Below, in pieces: positions 32,124 through 38,710 of a stretch of DNA of 38,710 nucleotides; positions within the stretch are counted from its first letter, which is position 1, and each line of letters starts with the position of its first letter. Below the pieces are notes generated by a model. It saw only the letters and a list, made by a program, of their open reading frames with translations. It was not told the DNA's origin and did not search any database. The DNA lies in the NCBI RefSeq assembly GCF_000422905.1, contig NZ_AUGY01000079.1, positions 1 to 38,710 on the forward strand. Direction: 5' to 3'. The position numbers and the translations under genes are program-made. This stretch comes from Paenibacillus alginolyticus DSM 5050 = NBRC 15375 (GTDB lineage Bacteria > Bacillota > Bacilli > Paenibacillales > NBRC-103111).

Positions 32124-34085
32124 TTATTTGCCAAAAAAGAATTGCTCGCCGCTAAAGTTGGTTGCGATGGCGAATGCAGCATCGCTCGGAATGTTATGCA
32201 GCTTGGCATTGACAATAATCGGCTGCTTCACATCGGCGATGTGGACGAAATAATACATGTTATCCTTCAGCTCCGACTTCACCTGCTCAATCAGTTTCTT
32301 CGCATCGTCCGGTTTGGCCGCAGCCGCTTGATCGATAAGCGAATAAAACTTTTTGACATTTTCCGGTGGTTCTTTGCCTTTCTTGCCGCCTGACGTCTTC
32401 CAGTCGTTCCATGCTGGTGCCCATTGACCAAGCCCCCAGTCACCCATATACCAAAGTGGCGTATGTGTCCAAATCATCGAGGCTTGCAGCTGATTGTCGG
32501 TGTTTTTCGTGTTCCACAGTTTTTGATCGATCGTTTTCATCGTGACATCTAAACCAAGCTGCTTCCACATTTCCACGATAAGCTGTGTAAGTGGAACTAT
32601 ATCCGGCGCCTGCGCACCGACTTCAAAAGGAATCGTGAAGGTCTTGCCATTTAGACCGAGCCGCTTGCCGTCCGGGCCTTTTTTCATCCCCATATCGTCA
32701 AGCAGTTGGTTTGCCTGTGCCAGATCAAATGTATTGTCCTCAATCGTACCCGGCTTGGCAAAGCCGTAATAAATGGTGCTGATGATTTCCTTGCGGTTTA
32801 ACGCAAGATTCAGCGCTTTTCGGAAGCGGACGTCTTGAACGACCTTTTGCCAATTGGCATCATCATAAGTCTGGTTTAAGAAGACGTCCGTCGGCGTAAC
32901 GTGCATGCTGGCAAGGTTAGCCTTGTAGCCGTTTTTCTCGTTTTCTTTGTATAGCGGCATCTTGATCAGCGCAGCCGACTCCCGAGAGAAATCCACTTCC
33001 CCAGCAATTGTCTTGAGCCCTACCATCTCGATGTCCTGCACAAGAGAGCTTTGAATCGTATCGATATACGGCAACTGGTTTCCTGCGGGATCGACCTTAA
33101 AGTAATACGGATTGCGTTCGTACGTTGTCACGGAATCGGTATGCTTCGTCTGAATCCAAGGATACAGTACCGGGAATCCGAGCGCCTTTTTCTGATTGAG
33201 CTTCCAGTTCGTAATGTCCTTGTCGTTGAATAGATTAGCCCATTCACCTGGCTGGAAGCCGGCTTCTTTGATGATCGGCTCGAGCTTTTCCATCGGAGTA
33301 TATTTCTTGTGGAACTGCTTCAAGTAATGGGCAGGCTTGATAAGCTCCGTATAACCCCGCCAGCCTTGAATAGCAAAACGAATCAGAATACCGCCGTATG
33401 GGCGGTCAAAAGTAAGCTTGAAGGTAAAATCGTCAATGACATCAAGCTTCAAGGGTGCACCCTCAGCGACACCGCCCCCCCGCAGCCAAACCGGATAAAT
33501 CGGAGTCAGCTCGGGGTTATTCAAGAAATCCTCGACTGTAAAACGAACATCCTCTGTCGTTACGGGCTGACCGTTCGACCATTTCAAGCCTTTACGCATG
33601 GAGAAGGTAAACTCTTTCTGATCATCGCTTACTTTGTAATCCTTCAAGATATTCCCCGTGATTTCATCGCCCAGAATACCGGGAGTGTTAAGCAGCGGCT
33701 CATTATCCATGACGAATACGTCCGCATCCCAATCCACCACAGATGTAACCGTTCTCAAATTACCGCCGTAAGTGCCGATCTCATATTTCATCTGGTTAGC
33801 GGGTATTTCGTTTGAAACTTTGTAATCCGTTGGTAATCGGGTATTCAGTGCAGGAAGACCTTTGCCTTGGAAGTAGGGGGATTCTTTAAACTCTGTAATC
33901 TGTGCCGGGGGCGTTGTTCCTTGTCCTCCTCCTCCGGTTGGCTTAACGGCTTCTTTGGGCGGGTCTTTCTTCTGATCTGCTGTCGGGGCCGTGGTCGTCG
34001 GACTATCCGAGCAACCAGCCAATGCCAGGGTAAGTGTGAGAACGGAAACCAGGAGTACGGGGATCGACTTTCTCCTTGACTTCAT
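32124..34085 (-). CDS. Extracellular solute-binding protein, family 5 (lipoprotein), of the ABC importer
   Basis: A 653-residue precursor. It has SRRK, then a hydrophobic helix and lipobox LAGC (Cys about residue 25), then a Pro/Thr/Gly-rich linker and the SBP_bac_5 body (FTFSMRKGLKWSNGQPVTTEDV; VRFRKALNLALNRKEIIST). It is clearly homologous along its length to the protein at 9160-11103. Large SBPs of this subgroup often bind oligosaccharides. It is the first gene of the transporter operon. The ATG follows GGAGGG. Confidence 0.93.
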   Translation of the reverse strand: MKSRRKSIPVLLVSVLTLTLALAGCSDSPTTTAPTADQKKDPPKEAVKPTGGGGQGTTPPAQITEFKESPYFQGKGLPALNTRLPTDYKVSNEIPANQMKYEIGTYGGNLRTVTSVVDWDADVFVMDNEPLLNTPGILGDEITGNILKDYKVSDDQKEFTFSMRKGLKWSNGQPVTTEDVRFTVEDFLNNPELTPIYPVWLRGGGVAEGAPLKLDVIDDFTFKLTFDRPYGGILIRFAIQGWRGYTELIKPAHYLKQFHKKYTPMEKLEPIIKEAGFQPGEWANLFNDKDITNWKLNQKKALGFPVLYPWIQTKHTDSVTTYERNPYYFKVDPAGNQLPYIDTIQSSLVQDIEMVGLKTIAGEVDFSRESAALIKMPLYKENEKNGYKANLASMHVTPTDVFLNQTYDDANWQKVVQDVRFRKALNLALNRKEIISTIYYGFAKPGTIEDNTFDLAQANQLLDDMGMKKGPDGKRLGLNGKTFTIPFEVGAQAPDIVPLTQLIVEMWKQLGLDVTMKTIDQKLWNTKNTDNQLQASMIWTHTPLWYMGDWGLGQWAPAWNDWKTSGGKKGKEPPENVKKFYSLIDQAAAAKPDDAKKLIEQVKSELKDNMYYFVHIADVKQPIIVNAKLHNIPSDAAFAIATNFSGEQFFFGK

Positions 34086-34407
34086 TTACAACCCTCCAGT
34101 TCGTGTACTGCAGTTTTGGAGTTTTTTGGACTCATCCCCATTTTTATTCCGAAACCCCAAAAAATCAATCACTATTTTGCTACTTATTTGAATTTTTGCT
34201 AGATAAACGAAATCGTCTACCTCTTGACCAAATACGACAACATTTCCACAGTAACCGACTTATCGACATGTCCGAAACCGCTATGCGCAGTCTTGATTGA
34301 CTAAGGTCATGTCTCATTCGTCAAAATATGAGTGAAAATCCCTCTTATTTTCTATCCTTTTAAAGACATATGAAAATTAAAACAGGCTTCCACTGCCACA
34401 CAAACAA
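34086..34407. other. Noncoding promoter region of the transporter operon
   Basis: About 320 AT-rich bp with no ORF I can support. On the minus strand TTGGTC followed 18 bp later by TTTATC (near 34200-34240) is a weak promoter candidate. The region should hold operators for the adjacent AraC regulator, but I see no clear repeated half-sites. Confidence 0.35.
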
Positions 34408-34431
34408 AAAAAGTCCCACACGGGACTTTTT
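34408..34431 (-). terminator. Terminator after AraC (3)
   Basis: AAAAAGTCCC (34408-34417) and GGGACTTTTT (34422-34431), with a 4-nt loop and A/T tracts on both sides. It lies 45 bp past the AraC stop, separating that gene from the transporter operon downstream. Confidence 0.85.
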
Positions 34432-34475
34432 GTTTTCGACATTTTGTAAGCGGATTCAAAATTGTGGAAGGAAAA

Positions 34476-35333
34476 CTACATTTTCCTCAGCTGCTGCGGT
34501 GTCATACCGAACGACTGCTTGAACAATCGAAAAAACTGGGTTTTATCCGTGTAGCCTACACTCCGGCCGATCTCCACGACCGAATCCTGCGTTTCCAGCA
34601 GCTTTCGTTTGGCCTCCCTCAGTCTCAGCTGCTGCACGTATTCCGTAAAGGTAAAGCCGAAGCATTCCTTAAACACCTTGCTGATATAGTAAGGGGAGTA
34701 ATAGCTTTGTTTGGCCAGATCCTGAAGAGTAATATGGCCTGCATAATGTTGTTCGATATAGGTTAATAACGAGGGCAGCATATCATATACATCTCGAAAC
34801 TCTGAGGTTTTGAAATTGTCCTGCATAGTTCGAAACATCATTCCGAGCAAAATTGTTGCATACCCATGCAGCAGCATCCGGTAACCGCTTTTTTTTTCGA
34901 TATATTCGCTCTGCATTGTTTCCAGTAGCTCTTCCAGCTCCATCATGGATTTTCCGCGAAATTTAACTTGAGGAACGGGTTTTACCAGCTGCTCGTGGAA
35001 CTCCCGAAATAACTGCAGAGACAAGAAATTGTGCGTTGATTCCACGATCGAGAGCTGATCGGAAAGAAAATCCGGCTCGAATAAAATATTCATATACTCC
35101 ATATTGGAATCCGTTTCGAAGCTGTGCGTATCGCCCACATTCATGAATAAAAGATCGCCCCGCTGCACTTCAAATGACTGCCCGTTGACTCGGTGGCACC
35201 CGGAAGCTGACCAAATGTACACCAACTCCATGAAGGTATGCATATGCTCGGGCTCGTACTTGTGATTCGTTTCCTTGAAAATGGCGATTTTCTCGTCTGG
35301 CGCAATCCAGTCAACCCCATGATATACTTTCAT
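34476..35333 (-). CDS. AraC-family transcriptional regulator (3)
   Basis: About 285 residues. The N-terminal cupin has HMHTFMELVYIWSASG and VQRGDLLFMNVGDTHSF. The C-terminal helix-turn-helix pair has ITLQDLAKQSYYSPYYISKVF and IGRSVGYTDKTQFFRLFKQSF followed by MTPQQLR. It is the likely activator of the transporter operon that begins 390 bp downstream. I place the start at the ATG at 35333 (GGAG 11 bases upstream); the GTG at 35342 would sit too close to that site. Confidence 0.92.
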   Translation of the reverse strand: MKVYHGVDWIAPDEKIAIFKETNHKYEPEHMHTFMELVYIWSASGCHRVNGQSFEVQRGDLLFMNVGDTHSFETDSNMEYMNILFEPDFLSDQLSIVESTHNFLSLQLFREFHEQLVKPVPQVKFRGKSMMELEELLETMQSEYIEKKSGYRMLLHGYATILLGMMFRTMQDNFKTSEFRDVYDMLPSLLTYIEQHYAGHITLQDLAKQSYYSPYYISKVFKECFGFTFTEYVQQLRLREAKRKLLETQDSVVEIGRSVGYTDKTQFFRLFKQSFGMTPQQLRKM

Positions 35334-35571
35334 AGTTATCACTACTCCATTTCGTAATGGTCAGTTGGATAGACTCCGAGTATCACTTACTCACTATCAT
35401 AGCATAGAAGCCGCTTTCATGCTGAAACTATTTATCTATTCAGATGATTCTGATTTTAGAAAAGTTATCCGAAATCTTAATTCAATCATACATTCATATA
35501 TGCCTATTAGTAATGAGCACGGTATAATGCTACATATAATCTAGACAGCAAAAAAGGAGTTTCTTAGTTGT

Positions 35572-35865
35572 ATGACAGGTCCAAGAAGGAAGTTCAGCCC
35601 AGAGGAAAAAGCCCGGTTGGTACTGGAAATTCTGAAAGAAGAAAAGACAGTATCACAGCTCGCAGCTGAAGAGGGTATACATACGAATGTCCTCAACCGG
35701 TGGAAACTAGAGGCGGTTCAAAACCTCTCACAATTGTTTGTCGATGATCGTAAAGGCATCACGAAAATGAAGCAAGACTACGAGCAGCAAATCGATGAAC
35801 TCTACGGCGAGGTTGGCAGATTGACCACCCAATTGTCGTGGCTTAAAAAAAAATCTAGCCTCTAA
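35572..35865 (+). CDS. IS3-family transposase OrfA
   Basis: 97 residues. The helix-turn-helix of the Tnp_1/HTH_21 type reads RRKFSPEEKARLVLEILKEE and then SQLAAEEGIHTNVLNRWK. A coiled-coil with QIDELYGEVGRLTTQLSWLKKK, the leucine-zipper typical of OrfA, follows. It binds the ends and, after frameshift fusion, forms the full transposase. It ends just after a run of nine A (35845-35853). Confidence 0.88.
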   Translation: MTGPRRKFSPEEKARLVLEILKEEKTVSQLAAEEGIHTNVLNRWKLEAVQNLSQLFVDDRKGITKMKQDYEQQIDELYGEVGRLTTQLSWLKKKSSL

Positions 35866-35893
35866 TCTGTCCCGAGAGGAACGAATCGATCTG

Positions 35894-36721
35894 TTGGAAT
35901 GGAACTGCCCCGAACACGCTATCTTGGTGCAAGCGGATCTACTAAGCTTGAACCGCTCCAGCCTTTACTACAAACCGGTTCCTCCATCCTCGGAGGAGAT
36001 TCGCCTCAAACACCGGATAGATGAGTTATACACGAAGCATCCGTTTATGGGATATCGAACAATAGCTTCTATTATGAATCGTGAGCATGATCGGATTCAT
36101 GAAAATACGGTTCGGCGCTATATGCGTGAAATGGGAATCATGGCCATCTATCCAGGTCCGAATTTAAGCAAACGTGATCTTCAGCACAGGGTGTACCCGT
36201 ATTTGCTGCGCAAATTAGCTATCACAGAGCCTGAACAGGTCTGGAGTGTTGATATCACCTATATTCGGATGAAGCAGGGTTGGATGTACTTATACGCCAT
36301 TATAGACTGGTATTCACGTTATATCGTTGATTGGCAGCTTGATCAAAGCTTAGAGATTGGTTTTGTTCTTGAAACGATGAAAAGAGCACTAGCAAAGCGT
36401 AAGCCTGGTATTATTAACAGTGATCAAGGAAGCCACTTTACGAGTCCGCAGTATATCGATCTACTGAAAGAACACGACGTTCGCATCAGTATGGATGGTA
36501 AAGGTCGAGCAACAGACAATATTGCCATTGAACGCTTTTGGCGAAGTTTGAAGTACAATGAAATCTATCTGAACGATTACAACAGCCCGCGTGAGACCCG
36601 CAAAGGCATCAGCAGTTACATACATCTTCATAATCACTACTTGCCGCATCAGTCTCTGCAGAAACATACGCCAGTTGCTGTGTATAACCGTGAGGTTGTA
36701 CTCTCATCCACATCTGAATAA
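35894..36721 (+). CDS. IS3-family transposase OrfB (rve integrase core)
   Basis: 275 residues from a TTG, but the frame is open back to the A9 run (LKKNLASNLSREERIDLL), so the natural product is probably an OrfAB fusion. HTH_21 is followed by the rve core with catalytic VDITYIRM (Asp), NSDQGSHFTS (Asp) and ATDNIAIERFWRSLKYNE (Glu). The DDE triad is complete. OrfB lies in the +1 frame relative to OrfA, not the usual -1. Confidence 0.9.
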   Translation: MEWNCPEHAILVQADLLSLNRSSLYYKPVPPSSEEIRLKHRIDELYTKHPFMGYRTIASIMNREHDRIHENTVRRYMREMGIMAIYPGPNLSKRDLQHRVYPYLLRKLAITEPEQVWSVDITYIRMKQGWMYLYAIIDWYSRYIVDWQLDQSLEIGFVLETMKRALAKRKPGIINSDQGSHFTSPQYIDLLKEHDVRISMDGKGRATDNIAIERFWRSLKYNEIYLNDYNSPRETRKGISSYIHLHNHYLPHQSLQKHTPVAVYNREVVLSSTSE

Positions 36722-36743
36722 GGGAGGAAGAGCCATTCCTCCC

Positions 36744-37348
36744 GCGCCTTCGCTTGAGCTCTGTCCGCCACCTGTGGACAACGTTTAACTGGAAATAATT
36801 ATTCATATTCCCATCTCAGGGAGAAGATTAAAACCACTACACAGAAGTAGAATTTCATCCTTGTGAATCATTTCACACCTTAGCTATATTAAAATAACTG
36901 TCTTGACATCTTGTAGCACTATACGGTTTCAATCAAAACCCAGTGGTCATATTCTAAGTCACCAATTAAGCTCCAACTAATTTACATGAATATTCCAAAT
37001 ATTTATAGGTTCAATAGTTTTATTGAAAATCCTTTCTCGAAAAAACACTATTTTTGTCGTATTTTGGAATTGGTTTATTATTGTCAATCACAGAAAAAGG
37101 GAGTTTAATGTCATTGAAACATGACAAAAAACCACTCCCATAAAGTCTAAAAACCCTTGATTTATCTACGAAATCAATGATCCCATTTTAATGTCGCTTT
37201 ACGGTATTTAATCAGATAATGTTCTTGTCACCCGTACCCCAATTATTGTGGACTATCAGCCCAATATCAAAACCGCGTAGCATCGGACCATTCGCGGTTT
37301 TTGTTGACTAACATAAATATTTTTTGTCTGCTAAACAACTTATTCTGA
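36744..37348. other. AT-rich noncoding stretch
   Basis: About 600 bp without a credible gene on either strand. It contains a nested hairpin near 37100-37140 (GGGAGTTT pairing with AAACCACTCCC around TGTCAT/ATGACA). The GTTCTTGTCACCCG copy at 37219-37234 lies about 80 bp further. The composition matches region 1. It looks like decayed mobile-element ends. Confidence 0.5.
37219..37234 (+). repeat. Distant copy of the GTTCTTGTCACCCG repeat
   Basis: ATGTTCTTGTCACCCG is identical over 16 bp to 2634-2649 and has the same orientation. Relative to the inverted copy at 2574-2583 it forms a 12-bp inverted pair (TGACAAGAACAT/ATGTTCTTGTCA) enclosing about 34.6 kb. Confidence 0.6.
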
Positions 37349-37389
37349 AAAGCAAACCCCCGAATCAAAGTGATTAGGGGGTTTGCTTT
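37349..37389 (-). terminator. Terminator after the SLH remnant
   Basis: 13-bp arms AAAGCAAACCCCC (37349-37361) and its complement (37377-37389), plus an inner AATCA/TGATT pairing. It lies 15 bp past the stop at 37404 and is strong by any measure. Confidence 0.85.
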
Positions 37390-37403
37390 GATGTTTCATT
37401 TTT

Positions 37404-37796
37404 TTACTTTAATTGCAACAATCGTTCAAGAACTATAGCCATTTGTACGCGAGTAACGAAATCGGAGACAGCAAGATAGGATTTCCCCTTCTCATCCGAT
37501 TTGCCACGAATAAGTCCCATATAAGCTACGGCAGCCCAGTCGTCATTCCCCGCAACTTTATCCGCAAAAGCATCCAACGATTTTTTGACGACATCGCTCA
37601 TCTGTGGGTATTTACCGACAGCAATTAAAGAATTATTCAAAAGAACGGCCATCTGCGTACGCGTCAGCTTGGCGTTCGGATCAAGAACGCCTGCCGCGGA
37701 ATCAACAGCCGCCGAAGCCGCCGATGACGTTGCTGCAGTGCCCTTGATCAAGACTTTGATCCATCTGTGGTTTCTTGCTTTCTCAAGCTTTTTCAA
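37404..37796 (-). pseudogene. S-layer homology (SLH) domain protein, C-terminal remnant
   Basis: About 130 residues. Two SLH-like segments are visible: LDPNAKLTRTQMAVLLNNSLI and, after a WAAVAYMGLIRGKSD middle, DFVTRVQMAIVLERLLQ, ending right before a strong terminator. SLH domains anchor secreted proteins to cell-wall polymers. The first about 35 residues (MKKLEKARNHRWIKVLIKG) do not look like SLH or a signal peptide, and the TTG start overlaps the previous ORF. This is the tail of a deleted surface protein. Confidence 0.65.
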
Positions 37797-38014
37797 ACTG
37801 GGTTATGTAGGCACATTTGTGTCATTAGACATTTGTTAAATAATGCATACAAATTAGATGACGACTGAGGTAAATGATCAAATCCTTCTTTCCTAAGGAC
37901 GTTCTCTACATCTTTTGGAGCTATCTCTGCAAAAACAAATATTACACTCACGACAACTAATATCAAAAAGACTGTGCCACTAAGCATCTGTTTTGCATGT
38001 CTACTTTTAATCAT
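37793..38014 (-). CDS. Small secreted or membrane protein, unknown
   Basis: 73 residues. A basic N-terminus (MIKSRHAKQ) is followed by a hydrophobic segment (MLSGTVFLILVVVSVIFVFA), which could be a signal or anchor helix, then a short polar domain (IAPKDVENVLRKEGF). GGGAGA precedes the ATG. The unusual end (CLMTQMCLHNPV) running into the SLH remnant suggests the 3' part may be altered by the same deletion. The family is not recognised. Confidence 0.45.
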   Translation of the reverse strand: MIKSRHAKQMLSGTVFLILVVVSVIFVFAEIAPKDVENVLRKEGFDHLPQSSSNLYALFNKCLMTQMCLHNPV

Positions 38015-38073
38015 ATGGTTCTCCCATTCAAAATGTAAAAAGCACGATAGAATAGATGCATTACATTAAAAAA

Positions 38074-38331
38074 TCATTCATTGATGGATATAAGCTCAGT
38101 ACTAAGCCACGCTCTAGTTTCACTAAGTCTGCTTTTTGCATTTGCTATATCTTCTGGCTCCTTTACGATGAAAATAAAGTTCTAGTCTGAAAGAATTGAT
38201 CTGACGGGGTTTATGAGGATTGAAAAATCGTCAAACTTCGAAAAATATGTATTAGACTTACTATAAAAACGAAACAGCGATGGACCAAGACCTGGAAAAT
38301 AAAGTCTTAGACTGCCGCTGTCTTTGTTCAA
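38074..38331 (-). pseudogene. Short ORF interrupted by an amber codon
   Basis: One minus-strand frame is open from a TTG at 38331 to a TGA at 38074 except for a single TAG at 38182-38184. It reads LRLYFPGLGPSLFRFYSKSN before the stop and FIFIVKEPEDIANAKSRLSE plus TRAWLSTELISINE after it. The even, protein-like composition on both sides suggests a real gene with one nonsense change. The TTG lies inside repeat element I. The family is not recognised. Confidence 0.45.
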
Positions 38332-38374
38332 CTAACGTTCCCCGATAGCTGAACAGGCTGCCGAGCGGCAGCCT
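38325..38374. repeat. Cassette-type repeat element I
   Basis: TTCAACTAACG-TTCCC-CGATAGCTGAAC is followed directly by the hairpin AGGCTGCCG/CGGCAGCCT (38355-38374, 2-nt loop). Here double box b runs straight into box a and the next hairpin, as if two elements had been joined with no gene between. It lies about 30 kb from the other copies. Confidence 0.6.
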
Positions 38375-38452
38375 CCAAATTCTTAATAACCATAAAGTCA
38401 TAAAATACATTTTCTATGCAAATAGAATCAGCTTTGTAAAGTGAAATATTTA

Positions 38453-38710
38453 TTAAAAGGAAGGAGCAGGTGGTTCGTCTATTTTCATACGGAGTAAACT
38501 ATAAGGCTTCTGCCGCAGGTCATTTCCATAATGAAATCTTGCCTGCCGATGTAATTGGTTCACGATGAAATATAAGTATTGATCTGGACCAATCGAAAAA
38601 GTATCCGGCCATAAAATTCTCGGATCATGTGCGATCGTTTCCATGATGCCATTCGGCAATATCTTTCGAATACTGTTGTTTTCGTAATCTCCAGCATAAA
38701 GGGTTCCTTT
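38453..38710 (-). CDS. Major royal jelly/yellow-family protein, C-terminal part (runs off window)
   Basis: 86 residues are visible. The frame is open to the window edge (GTLYAGDYENNSIRKILPNG) and reads through DPRILWPDTFSIGPDQYLYF and VNQLHRQARFHYGNDLRQKP, typical of the bacterial royal-jelly/dopachrome-conversion-like beta-propellers (WPDT, NQLHRQ..F). The internal ATG at 38659 is not the start. In bacteria these are usually secreted or cytoplasmic propellers related to SMP-30/gluconolactonase; the substrate is unknown. Confidence 0.8.
   Translation of the reverse strand, partial: KGTLYAGDYENNSIRKILPNGIMETIAHDPRILWPDTFSIGPDQYLYFIVNQLHRQARFHYGNDLRQKPYSLLRMKIDEPPAPSF

Larger units (their letters stand above)
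35572..36721 (+). mobile_element. IS3-family insertion sequence (ends not resolved)
   Basis: Two consecutive reading frames of IS3 type, orfA and orfB, joined at an A9 run. A GGGAGGA/TCCTCCC hairpin follows the orfB stop (36722-36743). I looked for terminal inverted repeats in 35500-35571 and 36722-36800 and found only a shared GACAG, so boundaries and target duplication are not defined. The element is embedded between the AraC gene and an AT-rich noncoding region. Confidence 0.8.

Noticed and set aside
2631..37234. GTTCTTGTCA repeats as a CRISPR array
   Set aside because: Spacing is irregular, orientation is mixed, the repeat is too short and there are no cas genes.

Overview
The window reads as the chromosome of a Paenibacillus-like Firmicute. 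Three things suggest this: AGGAGG-type ribosome sites before nearly every gene, a T-box leader, and many GTG and TTG starts. The protein families agree, with several AraC regulators, family-5 lipoprotein binding proteins, clustered Gfo/Idh/MocA oxidoreductases and an S-layer-homology remnant. Assignment is by style and family only, since there is no rRNA or other marker gene here.

Region 1 (about 1-9 kb) is AT-rich and accessory. Short single-gene units with unrelated products, all on the minus strand, are separated by a recurrent 80-100 bp element: Nudix hydrolase, PIN/PemK-like predicted RNase, small orphan ORF, methyltransferase, WapI-like protein, DUF7660-like protein and truncated ORFs. 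The element has a box near CCGTTAGCTCAA, a GC-rich hairpin, and a second double box near GTTGAACTAACG-TTCCC-CGTTAG. In three of five gene pairings the distal box ends 7-8 bp from the stop codon. The arrangement looks like an integron-type gene-cassette array with attC-like sites, although no integron integrase is visible. Broken IS110 and IS630 copies, a T-box leader in front of the methyltransferase, and a cluster of GTTCTTGTCA repeats add to this region.

Region 2 (9-16.8 kb) is GC-richer and catabolic: an orphan family-5 solute-binding lipoprotein, two Gfo/Idh/MocA oxidoreductases, an APH-fold kinase and a PhyH-type dioxygenase on the minus strand, with a divergent AraC regulator.

Region 3 (16.8-35.3 kb) is a large minus-strand catabolic locus. 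Read in transcription order it contains an AraC regulator with its own terminator, a family-5 binding protein, two permeases and two ATPases, and two small membrane proteins. These are followed by a DeoR regulator, an ASRT-family protein, a second AraC regulator, a Gfo oxidoreductase, a sugar isomerase/epimerase, a sulfatase-like hydrolase, another Gfo oxidoreductase, APS kinase, and two more sulfatase-family proteins that end at a strong terminator. The likely job is uptake and dismantling of a decorated (sulfated or phosphorylated) sugar. Only one of the three sulfatase-family enzymes keeps the C-x-P-S-R formylglycine motif. The other two have Thr at that position, so they may be phosphodiesterases rather than sulfatases. 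One of them appears to start at CTG, overlapping the APS kinase stop as CTGA.

Region 4 (35.4-38.7 kb) is accessory again: an IS3-family element, an AT-rich stretch with another GTTCTTGTCACCCG copy, an S-layer-homology remnant, an amber-interrupted ORF, another cassette-like element, and the C-terminal part of a royal-jelly/yellow-family protein running off the window end.
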